Below, piece by piece: positions 39,512-48,963 of a stretch of 64,000 nt of DNA. Every line of letters starts with the position of its first letter. The stretch's first letter is position 1. The stretch is from contig NZ_CP054475.1 in the NCBI RefSeq assembly GCF_025345565.1, positions 2,324,448-2,388,447 of the forward strand. Reading direction: 5' to 3'. The position numbers were made by a program, and so were the translations under genes. Under the pieces are notes generated by a model. It was not told where the DNA came from, did not search any database, and worked only from the letters and a program-made list of their open reading frames with translations. This DNA comes from Thalassolituus hydrocarboniclasticus (GTDB lineage Bacteria > Pseudomonadota > Gammaproteobacteria > Pseudomonadales > Oceanobacteraceae).

Positions 39512-40909
39512 TTATTTACTTTCGGTGCTTTCCTGCGGGTCGGCGAACATAAATTCGTCTTCCGTTTTATGTTTGCCCATCAGTCTTGGGCGCTCAATCA
39601 GGAAGTACAGCAGCAGACCGATAATGACCGCATACACGGTGGATTTAGGGTCCGGCATCGCCAGAGTTACCGCCACAATACCGGCCACACCACGTTCGGT
39701 TGGGTTACGCAGTTGTTCCATACCCACCATGATGCAGATATAAGCGGTCAGGATCAGCGTCAGTGACAGCGCAATCGGCAGTACCGGTTTAAACATGGTC
39801 ACCAGTGGCAGACAGAACAGCGCGAGTAAACCGGTCAGCCAGAAGGTACCACCACCACTGTAGATAGAATCCATCGCTTTACGGCCCATGGCATAACGCT
39901 CGGCTACGGTAGCGTGAGCAGCGGTCCACAGCGGACCAGCCAGACCCGGCCACGGCGCGAAGAAGGCATGAATACCATTACGGATCGCGGTAACAACGTG
40001 CACGCGGTCAACGTTGGTTTCAATTTTTTCATCGGTACGGACCTTGTCGATACGCTCAACCAGGGTAAAACCAACAATGATGTCACCAAAGGCAATCACG
40101 TAAGCAATTAACGCAGTTGGAATGGCCAGCAGGAATACATCCCAGCCCGGGAAGCCAACAGCAAAGGTCAGGTAATTAGCCATCAGGGCGAAGTCTGGCT
40201 GAGTGATGCCCCACTGGATATCCGGCAGCGGATATTCACCGACAATCCAGCCGACAATCATCGCGATAATCATACCCGGCACCATACCGAAATTAGCGAT
40301 ACGACGGGCAATGGCTGACTGCTCAACGACGTTTTTAAACGACAGGGAAAACAGCACATAGGCTGAAACAACGGAACCGATAATCAGCGAAATCGGTGTC
40401 GCATCCACACGGCCACCGGTTTTTAATTCGCCCATTAAGGCGGCAATACCGGCACCGATAATAATGCCCGACTTCAGGGAGTTAGGAATCACCTGAACCA
40501 GTTTTGAACCCCAGCCGGTCAGACCGAGAATCAGGAAGATCAGCGTCACTTCAATCTGCAAAGCAAATAACGCTTTAATGGCATCCGGGCCCGGTTCAAA
40601 ACCGTTCAGAAACAGAATAACCACCGGAATTGCCGGCGTAATCCAGCCCGGCACCAGAGGTACACCCAGCAAAGCCGGCAGAATATAACCAAGACCCGCA
40701 ATAAAGGTAAAAGCCAGAGCCGCTTCATACGGCATGCCCAGATATTTTTCCAGCAATGGAATCATGGCCAGACCAACCACAAACATTACCAGACCCTGAA
40801 TGGTTTCAGCCATTTCCCAGCGGTAATGAACAAAAGGCAGTCGGATTTTGAACGGACCAGCCGGCCAATACGGTTGCTCGCCTCCCGGCGTACGTTGCTG
40901 CATTTGCAT
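39512..40909 (-). CDS. NCS2-like (SLC23/SulP-type) permease
   Basis: A 465-residue transporter with about 12-14 helices, including GLVMFVVGLAMIPLLEKYLG, PLVPGWITPAIPVVILFLNG, GIIIGAGIAALMGEL and a long C-terminal bundle. The overall layout and the paired half-helices (SGGGTFWLTGLLALF) suit the xanthine/uracil or sulfate/anion permease fold. The N-terminus has QQRTPGGEQPYWPAGPF, a cytoplasmic lead. ATG 40909 was chosen for the GAGAG 5 nt upstream. The substrate cannot be named; purine/pyrimidine or organic anion transport are both possible. Confidence 0.8.
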   Translation of the reverse strand: MQMQQRTPGGEQPYWPAGPFKIRLPFVHYRWEMAETIQGLVMFVVGLAMIPLLEKYLGMPYEAALAFTFIAGLGYILPALLGVPLVPGWITPAIPVVILFLNGFEPGPDAIKALFALQIEVTLIFLILGLTGWGSKLVQVIPNSLKSGIIIGAGIAALMGELKTGGRVDATPISLIIGSVVSAYVLFSLSFKNVVEQSAIARRIANFGMVPGMIIAMIVGWIVGEYPLPDIQWGITQPDFALMANYLTFAVGFPGWDVFLLAIPTALIAYVIAFGDIIVGFTLVERIDKVRTDEKIETNVDRVHVVTAIRNGIHAFFAPWPGLAGPLWTAAHATVAERYAMGRKAMDSIYSGGGTFWLTGLLALFCLPLVTMFKPVLPIALSLTLILTAYICIMVGMEQLRNPTERGVAGIVAVTLAMPDPKSTVYAVIIGLLLYFLIERPRLMGKHKTEDEFMFADPQESTESK

Positions 40910-41010
40910 AAGTGCTCTCTTCCTCAATTATTGTTGTTTGCGTCTGTTATGAGTTATCAGAGCGCGGACATTAAAGAATGGAGGAAGTATTAGCGAGAGC
41001 AGTGCACACC

Positions 41011-41037
41011 ACCTTAGTCTAAAAATTAAACCAAGGT
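41011..41037. promoter_or_regulatory. candidate operator upstream of the permease gene
   Basis: ACCTTAGTCTAA-N3-TTAAACCAAGGT is a 27-nt dyad with 10 of 12 half-site positions matching, about 100 nt upstream of the permease start. The rest of 40910-41137 holds no gene; this is the only clear signal seen in it. Confidence 0.45.
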
Positions 41038-41137
41038 CGTACGTATTTTTCGCTTGTCGGGAAATACTGACTTTATCCAGCACTTTTTAAGCAATAGTGC
41101 TGTGCCTGAGAGCCACCAAAACAACAGACAAATAAAA

Positions 41138-41166
41138 ACGCCGCAATAAACATTATTGCGGCGTTC
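41138..41166 (-). terminator. Rho-independent terminator after sbcB
   Basis: AACGCCGCAATA / TATTGCGGCGTT with a 5-nt loop; on the minus strand a T-run (TTTTTATTT) follows. Confidence 0.9.
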
Positions 41167-41190
41167 TGTCAGCCTCAGGAAAAGCGGTGA

Positions 41191-42633
41191 TCAGTAAGCG
41201 TCGTAGGGGTAAATCGATTCGGCATACACCTGCAGATCCTGAATCCACTGCAGTTTAACCGGGTCATCGGCTACCTGTTGTGCCGCCAACTGCAGTTCAC
41301 GGGCGAAGCGCTCGTAGTTCATCACCGGTGATGCCGGGTCAGTGTGCATCAGACGCGCGATACGGTGCTGCTCCCAGCGCTCACGTTCGGCCTCGTTGAG
41401 AGTATCGGGAAAATTACGCGCACGGTAACGGAACAGCATTTCCTCACCACGGCGGTCCTTAAACGGTGCCGGCCAGTCGGCCAGATCCCAGGGGGATAAT
41501 TCATGCACGGTCTGCATTGCCTGTTTATCGGCGGATGGGAAAAACGCATCGTACAGCTGGCTGTCGACATCGGTCGCCGGCGCAAATTCACGGCCGCTGA
41601 ATACCTGATGCAGCTTGGCAGTTAAATCACCATTATTTTTAATCTGCGCCAGATGACGGCGTAAGGTTTCACCGCTCAGGTTCCAGCGCGCTGCCTGATC
41701 CGGCGTCAGGGTATTGGCCGGCGCCAGCACCGGCGCTTTATTAATATGAATTTCTTTCAGCGGCAGACGGGTCATGCCCTCAGGCATATCGGCGGTACGG
41801 GTAAACACCCGCTGCTGGATCTCTTCGGCGCTTAACTCAAACAGCGGCGTCGGGTCCTGATGCAGATCGAAGGCAATAAAGGAGTTTTTATTGCTCGGGT
41901 GCCAGCACAGCGGTACAACCACCGCCATACAGCCCTGCACAACCGGAAACATACCGGAAATATGCACCAGCGGTTTATGGTTAAGCACATCCACCAGCGC
42001 GCCGACCTGGGCTTTTTGCCGCAGACCATAGAGGTAGCGATACAGCTTAGGCTGCTTATCTTTAATCAGACGCGCCAGCGCAATGGTGGCACGCACATCG
42101 GAGACCGCATCGTGCGCCTTACCATGATCCAGGCCGTTGGCCGCGGTCAGGTGCTCGAGCTTAAAGCTTTTACGGCCGTCGTCATGCTCCGGCCAGACAA
42201 TACCCTCGGGGCGCAAAGCATAGGCGCAGCGCACCACATCGAGTAAATCCCAGCGCGAATTACCGCCCTGCCACTCACGGGCGTAAGGGTCATAAAAATT
42301 ACGGTACAGACCGTAACGGGTAAATTCATCGTCAAAACGGATGCTGTTATAGCCGGCACTGCAGGTACCCGGCTGGCTGAATACGTCGTTAATGCGACCG
42401 ATAAAATCGGTTTCGCTCAGACCTTTGTTCTGACAATCCTGCGGTACGATGCCGGTAATCAGCACCGCCTGCGGATGCGGCAGATAATCGTCACTCTGCT
42501 TACAGAACAGCTCGATGGGTTCTTCAATTTCATTCAGGTCTTCATCCGTACGGATCGCGGCAAACTGTGCCGGGCGATCCCAGGCCGGACTGGCGCCAAA
42601 GGTTTCGTAGTCGTACCAGACAATCGTATTCAC
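41191..42633 (-). CDS. sbcB: exodeoxyribonuclease I
   Basis: A 3'-5' exonuclease on single-stranded DNA, active in mismatch repair and recombination. The 480-residue protein has the DEDDh motif start VWYDYETFGASPAWDRPAQF, the Exo II region YNSIRFDDEFTRY, the Exo III region with the histidine in HDAVSDVRATIALARL, and the SH3-like and C-terminal domains of ExoI (ending YAESIYPYDAY). Start and length agree with E. coli ExoI (475). It lies 26 nt after the lipoprotein hydrolase gene, on the same strand. Confidence 0.96.
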   Translation of the reverse strand: MNTIVWYDYETFGASPAWDRPAQFAAIRTDEDLNEIEEPIELFCKQSDDYLPHPQAVLITGIVPQDCQNKGLSETDFIGRINDVFSQPGTCSAGYNSIRFDDEFTRYGLYRNFYDPYAREWQGGNSRWDLLDVVRCAYALRPEGIVWPEHDDGRKSFKLEHLTAANGLDHGKAHDAVSDVRATIALARLIKDKQPKLYRYLYGLRQKAQVGALVDVLNHKPLVHISGMFPVVQGCMAVVVPLCWHPSNKNSFIAFDLHQDPTPLFELSAEEIQQRVFTRTADMPEGMTRLPLKEIHINKAPVLAPANTLTPDQAARWNLSGETLRRHLAQIKNNGDLTAKLHQVFSGREFAPATDVDSQLYDAFFPSADKQAMQTVHELSPWDLADWPAPFKDRRGEEMLFRYRARNFPDTLNEAERERWEQHRIARLMHTDPASPVMNYERFARELQLAAQQVADDPVKLQWIQDLQVYAESIYPYDAY

Positions 42634-42659
42634 ACTCTTTTCCTCAGGCGCCTGAAACC

Positions 42660-43631
42660 TCAGTCGCCGCTTGCGGTTGCTGCCGGCAGGGTAAAGATTT
42701 TGCCGGTCTGCAGGAAGCTGCGTGCATCGCGGGCGCTCTGCACCGGCAGCTCTTCCATCGGCATATGGCCGACGCCTTCGTAGGTAATCACGCTGACATT
42801 GGCCAGATCACGGCGGAAACGCTCCATAATATCCAGCGGTACCCAGTCGTCTTCTTCGCCCCAGATCAGCAGGGTCGGTACACGGATCTCCGTCACCCGG
42901 TCGCCCAGATGCGGGTTATCACTCTGTTCTTTCATCGTACGGAACACATTCACCAGCCCTTCACGGTTGCCCGGACGCAGGGTCAGATCGTGGTAACGGT
43001 GAACCAGCTTGTCGTCTACCTTGCTGTCATCGCCGTAGGCCGCACGGACATTCATACCGACCATAAAACGCGGCATCATTAATGTGCTCATCTCGCCGAT
43101 GACCGGCCAGGAAGCAAAATCCATAATAAACGGCATGTCCTGCGGGTAACCCGCCGAATCCAGCAGAATCAGTTTTTCCACCCGGTCAGGACGGTGCAGC
43201 GCATAATTCCAGCTGATATAACCACCCAGTGAATTACCGGCGAGCGACATCTTGTTCACGCCCAGCTTGTTCAGGAATTTATCCAGCTTGTCGACCATAT
43301 AGCCGATGTTATAGCGCTCCATCTTCGGGTCCGGGCCGGTCAGGCCATGGGCCGGTAGATCCAGGCGGATAATGCGGTAGCTGCCTTTCAGTTCATCCAC
43401 CCAGCCATCCCAGGTGTGCAGTGATGACGCCACGCCGTGCAGCAATACCAGCACCGGGCCCTGGCCTTCATCGCGGTAATGGATCACCAGATCATCGACC
43501 GCTAAAAATTTGGATTGTTCGTTGGTGTAGTTCTGGGTCAGCTCCGACAGCGGACGCGAGCCTACGCCCATAGATGCACAGCCAGTTAAAGCCAGCAAGC
43601 TGATCATCAGCAACAGTTGGATGGATTTCAT
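42660..43631 (-). CDS. lipoprotein alpha/beta hydrolase
   Basis: A 323-residue alpha/beta hydrolase with a lipobox (LLALTGCAS, Cys18). Motifs: oxyanion VLLHGVASS, nucleophile GNSLGG, acid GEEDDWVPLD and catalytic histidine GVGHMPMEE. The overall pattern (HYRDEGQGPVLVLLHG) is close to epoxide hydrolase and meta-cleavage-product hydrolase types. It would be held at the inner or outer membrane; Asp or Ser after the cysteine (here Ala) favours the outer membrane. No substrate known. Confidence 0.87.
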   Translation of the reverse strand: MKSIQLLLMISLLALTGCASMGVGSRPLSELTQNYTNEQSKFLAVDDLVIHYRDEGQGPVLVLLHGVASSLHTWDGWVDELKGSYRIIRLDLPAHGLTGPDPKMERYNIGYMVDKLDKFLNKLGVNKMSLAGNSLGGYISWNYALHRPDRVEKLILLDSAGYPQDMPFIMDFASWPVIGEMSTLMMPRFMVGMNVRAAYGDDSKVDDKLVHRYHDLTLRPGNREGLVNVFRTMKEQSDNPHLGDRVTEIRVPTLLIWGEEDDWVPLDIMERFRRDLANVSVITYEGVGHMPMEELPVQSARDARSFLQTGKIFTLPAATASGD

Positions 43632-43884
43632 GCGATACCCCGAGGTGATTTTCTTATTGTTTTAACCAGCGATGCCTGCGCGGTGCACGTCCTTAATGCC
43701 GACAACGCCTTGTGCCACAGCGGCGCCACACAAAGGACGACCAGCCGGGCTGAACTTTATCACAGCTGTTTTCAATCGTCTTGCGCCGCGGAGCGCGCTT
43801 TCTGCCAATAACAGCCCTTCCCTATTCAGGTGCGAAGGGTACAATGACCGCGCTTTTTTTTGTGGCAGTTTGGACGGAATCCCG

Positions 43885-46611
43885 ATGGCGTTATTCAAGA
43901 AGTTTTTCAGACCCAAAGTACGGATTGAGAAGTGGCAGGATGCAAACCCCGAAGTACGCCGACAGGCGCTGCAGGATCTTAAATCACCCGACCAACTGAT
44001 CACCTTCGTTAACAACGAATCCCAGGCTGAGCTGCGTCAGCTGGCCATTGCCCGCATTGATCAGCACAGCGCCCTTGAGCAACTGCTGCACAGCGCCCGT
44101 GACGATGTGCGCCAGGCTGCCCGCAGCCGCCTGCTGACCCAGCTGCTGCCAGCCGACAACGACCTGAGCCAGATTAAGGACTCTCGTCTGTTAGTGCAGA
44201 TCGCCGGTCTGACCGACGACAACGAACTGCGTCTGCAAGCCATTGCCCGCATCAGCGACGAACAGGAACGCCTGCAACTGGCGCGTACCCACGCTGTTGC
44301 CAAAGTGCGTCTGGCCGCCGCCGAAGGCATCGACAGCCCGGAACTGCTGCAACAATTGCTGGATCACGCGCAGGGCAAAGACAAAGCCATTTACCGTCTG
44401 TGCAAAGACCGTCTGGCCGCTCACAAAGCCGTACAACAGGAACGTCAGGCGCAGACCGATGCCATCGATAACCTGCTGGCGCAGGCGAAATATCTGAACA
44501 AGGTCGGCTATCACCCGGAATTTAACGGCAAGCTGCAATTGCTGAACAAACAATGGCAGGAACTGCAGGCTCAGGCTGACACCACAACTGCCGCCAGCAT
44601 CAATGCCGAACTAGCTCAGGCCAATGCCCTGCTCAGCGCCCACGCCGAAGAAGAACAGCGTCAGGCGGCCGCCCGTGCTGCTGCCAGCGAAGCCGCAAGC
44701 CAGCAGGAACAACTGCTGCAACACCTGAATCAGCTGGCTGAAGACGCCGCTGCTGAGCCACAAACGGATATCAGCGCTGCCTTACAGCAGCTACAACAGG
44801 ACTGGGATCAGGCCTTCCATCAGCACAAACCCGCCGCTGAACAGGCACGCCGCTTTGAAAATCAGCTGCAACAGTTACTGGCGCTGCAATCCGCCAATCA
44901 GCATTACAGCAATCAGCAGGAAAAACTGCAGAAGTGGCTGAATGCCCCCCTGGCCGATGATATGAACGGCCTGAAAAATACCGCCAGGCAGGCCCAGCAA
45001 TGGCTGAAGCAACTGGCCTGGCCACAAGCCTTACCAACCCCGGCCTGGCTGAATGCCATTCACAATAAACAGCAGCAGGCCGAAGCGGCTCTGGCGCAGC
45101 TGCAACAGCAGCAACAGGCGCGCCTGAATACCCTCGACCAGCAGCTGAGTGCACTGGAACAGGCGCTGAACGATGGTCAGCTGAAAGACGCCGGTCGCCT
45201 CAGTCAGCAGGTACAGCAGAATCTGCGTCAGGTAGACAGCCAGGCTGCGCAAAACGCTCAGCGTCAGTACCGCAACCTCAGTGCCCGCTTGCAGGAAATG
45301 CGCGACTGGCAGGGCTTTGCCACCACACCGAAAAAAGAAGCGCTGGTCAGTGCCATGGAAGCCCTGATCAATGCCGATATTGATGCCGGTATTCTGGCCG
45401 ACAAAATTCACGCCCTGCAGGAAGAGTGGAAAACCCTCGGCCACGCACCGGCCGATCAGGCACTGTGGGAGCGTTTTCAGGCCGCCGGCGATCAGGCATT
45501 TGAGCCCTGCCGTGCCTACTTTGCCGCCATTGCTGAGCAGCGTAACCGTAACATTGAGCTGCGCCAGCAACTGACCGCCGAGCTGCTCAGCTACGAAGCG
45601 GCGATGGACTGGAGCAACGCCGACTGGAAAACCGTACAGAAAACACTGGATGCCGCGCGTGAAACCTTCCGCCAGTATTCACCGGTAGAACGTAATGCCC
45701 ATAAGAGCACTCAGGAAGCTTTCCAGCAGGCCTGCGATGCCATTTATGGTCACCTGAAAGCCGAGTACGACCGCAACCTGCAAGCCAAACAGGCACTGGT
45801 AGATAATGCCGCAGCACTGATTGAGCAGGACGATCTGAGCGGCGCCATTGATCAGGTCAAACAACTGCAACAGCAATGGAAGGCCGTAGGCGTCACGCCA
45901 CGCAATCCGGATCAGAAGCTGTGGAAGCAGTTCCGCGCTCACTGCGATGCCGTATTTGCCCGTCTGGACGAAAGCAAAGCCGAACGTAAGGCACAGCTCG
46001 AACAGGTTATCAGTAACGCTGAGGTACTGGTGCAACAGGCCGCTGAACTGCTGAACGGTGCCAGCGAAGCGCAATTACCACAACTGCGTGAAGCCCTGGC
46101 CGACATCAAACAGCAGTTCTCAGCACTGGAGCTGCCACGCAGCGTCCATCAGCGCCTGAGCAAACAGCTGCAGGAGCACGAGCAGCAGCTGCAGGACCTG
46201 CGCCAGCAGCAGCAGAAACAGGCCGAACAGGCACGCTGGGCCGGCCTGATCAGCCGTCTGCAGAACCTCGGCGCCGATGAGGCACAATGGGCAGAAGCCA
46301 GCAGTGCTGCCCTGCCACAGGGATACGACGAAGCTCTGTTCAGTCAGGCCCGTGAAAACAGCGGCAAAGCCGATGAGAGCGCGCAGGATTTATGCATCCT
46401 GATGGAGATTCTGGCCGACAGCGACAGTGCCGACGCCGATAAATCCCGCCGTATGGCACTGCAGGTTCAGCGTCTGGCCGAAGGCTTGGGCAAAGGTCTT
46501 ACCCCGGCGCAGGAACGTCAGCAGCTGGTTGAGCGCTGGCTGAATGCCAGTGGCAACCGCGATGCAGCCCTGCAGCAGCGTTTTATTCAGGCACTGCAGG
46601 CCAGTCTCTGA
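43885..46611 (+). CDS. DUF349-repeat protein, long glutamine-rich helical protein
   Basis: A 908-residue cytoplasmic protein. After a HEAT-like N-terminus (VRRQALQDLKSPDQLITFVNNES, then RIDQHSALEQLL-type helices) it consists of charged, glutamine-rich helices. At least three repeats with the DUF349 pattern LQEEWKTLGHAP..LWERFQAAGDQAF, DWKTVQKTL...F and QQQWKAVGVTP..LWKQFRAHCDAVF lie at about 500-720. ATG 43885 has CGGA and a MALFKKFFRPK start typical of the family; the frame from 43672 is excluded. A TACAAT -10 lies at 43840-43845. Function unknown; DUF349 proteins are linked to ribosome or chromosome-associated roles only by weak evidence. Confidence 0.85.
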   Translation: MALFKKFFRPKVRIEKWQDANPEVRRQALQDLKSPDQLITFVNNESQAELRQLAIARIDQHSALEQLLHSARDDVRQAARSRLLTQLLPADNDLSQIKDSRLLVQIAGLTDDNELRLQAIARISDEQERLQLARTHAVAKVRLAAAEGIDSPELLQQLLDHAQGKDKAIYRLCKDRLAAHKAVQQERQAQTDAIDNLLAQAKYLNKVGYHPEFNGKLQLLNKQWQELQAQADTTTAASINAELAQANALLSAHAEEEQRQAAARAAASEAASQQEQLLQHLNQLAEDAAAEPQTDISAALQQLQQDWDQAFHQHKPAAEQARRFENQLQQLLALQSANQHYSNQQEKLQKWLNAPLADDMNGLKNTARQAQQWLKQLAWPQALPTPAWLNAIHNKQQQAEAALAQLQQQQQARLNTLDQQLSALEQALNDGQLKDAGRLSQQVQQNLRQVDSQAAQNAQRQYRNLSARLQEMRDWQGFATTPKKEALVSAMEALINADIDAGILADKIHALQEEWKTLGHAPADQALWERFQAAGDQAFEPCRAYFAAIAEQRNRNIELRQQLTAELLSYEAAMDWSNADWKTVQKTLDAARETFRQYSPVERNAHKSTQEAFQQACDAIYGHLKAEYDRNLQAKQALVDNAAALIEQDDLSGAIDQVKQLQQQWKAVGVTPRNPDQKLWKQFRAHCDAVFARLDESKAERKAQLEQVISNAEVLVQQAAELLNGASEAQLPQLREALADIKQQFSALELPRSVHQRLSKQLQEHEQQLQDLRQQQQKQAEQARWAGLISRLQNLGADEAQWAEASSAALPQGYDEALFSQARENSGKADESAQDLCILMEILADSDSADADKSRRMALQVQRLAEGLGKGLTPAQERQQLVERWLNASGNRDAALQQRFIQALQASL

Positions 46612-46640
46612 GCGAGTGTCCTGAAGCATAAAAAATAAGA

Positions 46641-46671
46641 CCTGCGGCGGTGCACCGCCGCCGCAGGCTTT
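46641..46671 (+). terminator. Rho-independent terminator after the DUF349 gene
   Basis: CCTGCGGCGG pairs with CCGCCGCAGG (46658-46667) with a 7-nt loop, then CTTTTCC. Confidence 0.8.
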
Positions 46672-46829
46672 TCCGTTATCATCCCCGCCCTGCTCTCCGT
46701 CTTACCCTGCAGCTCCCTCTCAGTCACTGTCTTTATCTGACTCCTTTTCTGGCACATCTGCCCTGCACGGAAAACGCGTTCACTGCTAACATCGGGTTCA
46801 TCTGTTTACTGATAATAAGAGACTGAACG

Positions 46830-47492
46830 ATGTCCCTGAGCGAAATCCTGAATTCCCGCTACTCTGTCCGTGCTTTTAAAAAAGATCCGGTTGAGCAAAG
46901 CATCCTCGAAGAAGTATTTACCGCCGCTCAGCGCGCGCCATCCAACTGTAATGTTCAGCCCTGGCAGACCTATGTGGTATCCGGCGCGAAAAAAGATCAG
47001 CTGAAAAACCTGTTAATCGGCACGGTCATGAAGCAACAGCAACCGGAGCCGGATTTTAACTGGAAGGTCGCTTACGAAGGCATTCACCGCGAGCGTCAGT
47101 TCGGTTCAGCCAATGCGCTGTACAGCTCAATGGGCATTGCCCGTGAAGACAAGATGAAACGCAATATGGCGATGCTGCGTAACTGGGCATTCTTTGATGC
47201 ACCGCACGTGGCTTTTTTCACCATGGATACCTATCTCGATATTATGGGTGCGGTTGATGTGGGGATTTACGCGCAAACGCTGACCTTGCTGCTGAAAGAA
47301 CGTGGTATCGACAGCTGTATGCAGGGGGCGCTGGGACAATTCCCGCAGCCAGTGCGTGAATTCCTTGAATTACCGCAAGGCCGTGGTGTGCTGTTCGGTA
47401 TGTCGTTCGGTTATGCCGATGACAATGCCGACGCCAATAAAACGCGCACCGACCGTGCCGCACTTCAGGATGCAGTGAGCTTTATCAGTTGA
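46830..47492 (+). CDS. nitroreductase family protein
   Basis: A 220-residue FMN- and NAD(P)H-dependent oxidoreductase. The FMN-binding start NSRYSVRAFKKDPVEQSILEE and APSNCNVQPWQTYVVSG are standard, and the central CMQGALGQFPQPVREFLELPQGRGVLFGMSFGY matches NfsB/PnbA-like proteins. Such enzymes reduce nitro groups, quinones or enones. It stands alone with an AAGAGA ribosome site. A short tandem repeat overlaps its stop codon. Confidence 0.92.
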   Translation: MSLSEILNSRYSVRAFKKDPVEQSILEEVFTAAQRAPSNCNVQPWQTYVVSGAKKDQLKNLLIGTVMKQQQPEPDFNWKVAYEGIHRERQFGSANALYSSMGIAREDKMKRNMAMLRNWAFFDAPHVAFFTMDTYLDIMGAVDVGIYAQTLTLLLKERGIDSCMQGALGQFPQPVREFLELPQGRGVLFGMSFGYADDNADANKTRTDRAALQDAVSFIS

Positions 47493-47530
47493 ATAAAATG
47501 TCAGCTGAATAAAATGTCAGTTGAATAAAA
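47486..47530 (+). repeat. 16-bp tandem repeat across a stop codon
   Basis: CAGTTGAATAAAATGT (47486-47501), CAGCTGAATAAAATGT (47502-47517) and a partial third copy CAGTTGAATAAAA (47518-47530). The first copy contains the stop of the nitroreductase gene. Confidence 0.8.
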
Positions 47531-47562
47531 AACCGCTGCGGTAAGCCGCAGCGGTTTATCTT
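47530..47562. terminator. Rho-independent terminator, bidirectional
   Basis: AAACCGCTGCGG / CCGCAGCGGTTT with a TAAG loop (47530-47557), then T-rich sequence; an A-run precedes it. Serves the nitroreductase and DUF4349 genes, which converge. Confidence 0.9.
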
Positions 47563-47564
47563 TT

Positions 47565-48230
47565 TTATTCAATCACAAATAATTTACTGACAGCCCAATA
47601 CAAACCGTAGCCGATATAACCCAGCGGACCCAGAGTCACTTTCTTTTCCAGTGTTACACGGATATCCGACAGTGCGACCTGCTGGCGCAGGACTTTGCGG
47701 CGGCCTTCATAGGTATCAATTTCGGTCTGCAGGCGGCTGATTTCTTTTTCAATCACCAGAATATCTTCGATTTTTTCTGCCCGGTTAAGCAGCACTTTCA
47801 TGCGTTCACGCAGGGCAATCAGGTTGGCCAGTCTGGCTTCATAATCAACAATCTCGCTGGTGACATCCTGAGTGCGGATATTCTGATCGCTGACCTCTCC
47901 CAGAGTACCCAGACGCTGAACGGTTTTATCAAACTGAGCCTCAGGTACACGCAGCGACAGACGACGGGTTTTATCGCCTTCATCGTAAGACGAATCGACA
48001 TACCCTTCAACCTCGTTCAGTACCGCCTTAACACCCGCTGATGCAGAGCTGATATCTTCAACCACCAGCGTCAGCGAAGCGGATTTGATGATCAGGCGAC
48101 CATCCACCGGCGCTTGCGCCTGCTCAGCTGCGTCATAGCTAATATGCTGATTCATCGGAGCAGCGCAGGCCGACAACAGAAAAACGAAAACAAGCAGAGG
48201 GAGTTTAAAAAACAGATCCGGATATTTCAT
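47565..48230 (-). CDS. DUF4349 lipoprotein
   Basis: A 221-residue lipoprotein (LLSAC, Cys22). After the anchor come VDGRLIIKSASLTLVVEDISSA, the conserved EVEGYVDSSYDEG and SLRVPEAQFDKTVQRLGTLGEV core, and a long coiled coil (about 130-185). It ends with a hydrophobic segment GPLGYIGYGLYWAVSKLF, typical of DUF4349 proteins. Probably an envelope protein of unknown role. Ribosome site: AAAGGACT, about 7 nt upstream. Confidence 0.88.
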   Translation of the reverse strand: MKYPDLFFKLPLLVFVFLLSACAAPMNQHISYDAAEQAQAPVDGRLIIKSASLTLVVEDISSASAGVKAVLNEVEGYVDSSYDEGDKTRRLSLRVPEAQFDKTVQRLGTLGEVSDQNIRTQDVTSEIVDYEARLANLIALRERMKVLLNRAEKIEDILVIEKEISRLQTEIDTYEGRRKVLRQQVALSDIRVTLEKKVTLGPLGYIGYGLYWAVSKLFVIE

Positions 48231-48261
48231 AGAGTCCTTTACGAATAACGGAGAAAGAATA

Positions 48262-48945
48262 TTAAGGGGCCGGGCTGCTGACCACCGGATAGGCTAACTC
48301 ACCCCAGTCCTGATGCTGAGCTTCCAGCATTATATCGACAAACACCGGCACCAGCGTCTGCAGAAGATTGGCGCCGTCGATTACCTGCTCGCGGTTAACC
48401 CGGCTTTTATAAGTCGCACCGCCACGCACCACCTGATTATGCAGAACGAATAATCGGTCGAGTACGATGGTGAGTAATTCGGGGACTTTTTTGCGGCTTA
48501 AGCAATTCAGCGCGGCAACAGAGGATTCATCAAAGGCTTTACGCCAGTCGTCGTTACCGGCGCGCTGGCTGACCCAGAACGGTGCAAACACAAAAGGATT
48601 TTTCAGCAGGGCTTTAACCGGCCCGGAATACTGATGCCAAAGGCAATGGTAGATTTTATTGTGCTGATCAAAACTGACCAGCTGCTGCACAAAACGCTGT
48701 ACCGCGTACTGATCTTCCAGCGGCTGACCGCCAACATCCACCGAACAACAGGCACTGAAGGCAATCCAGCCACTGATAAAACGCAGATCATCATCGTCCT
48801 GTTGTGCCTGTGCCGCCTGCAACCAGCTTAATGCCCGGTGCAGACGGGTCGAATGCAGCTCATTCAACAGATCGCGCTGCGCACGCAGACGTTCTTTTAA
48901 AACGTCTGCATTCATGGCGCCCGGCTCTGTGACTGAAACAGTCAT
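48262..48945 (-). CDS. helical protein of unknown function
   Basis: A 227-residue soluble, mostly helical protein. It has a coiled N-terminus (DVLKERLRAQRDLLNELHSTRLHRALSWL), then FISGWIAFSACCSVD, and a C-terminal helix pair with LFVLHNQVVRGGATYKSRVNREQV. That pattern (a histidine, then VVRGGA) has a loose likeness to Apea-type HEPN proteins, but the usual R-X4-6-H motif is not clear. It is followed by DUF4349 on the same strand (31 nt) and preceded by another unknown gene. Function unknown. An alternative start is ATG 48915. Confidence 0.65.
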   Translation of the reverse strand: MTVSVTEPGAMNADVLKERLRAQRDLLNELHSTRLHRALSWLQAAQAQQDDDDLRFISGWIAFSACCSVDVGGQPLEDQYAVQRFVQQLVSFDQHNKIYHCLWHQYSGPVKALLKNPFVFAPFWVSQRAGNDDWRKAFDESSVAALNCLSRKKVPELLTIVLDRLFVLHNQVVRGGATYKSRVNREQVIDGANLLQTLVPVFVDIMLEAQHQDWGELAYPVVSSPAP

Positions 48946-48963
48946 CGCTTTGTTAAACCCTGC

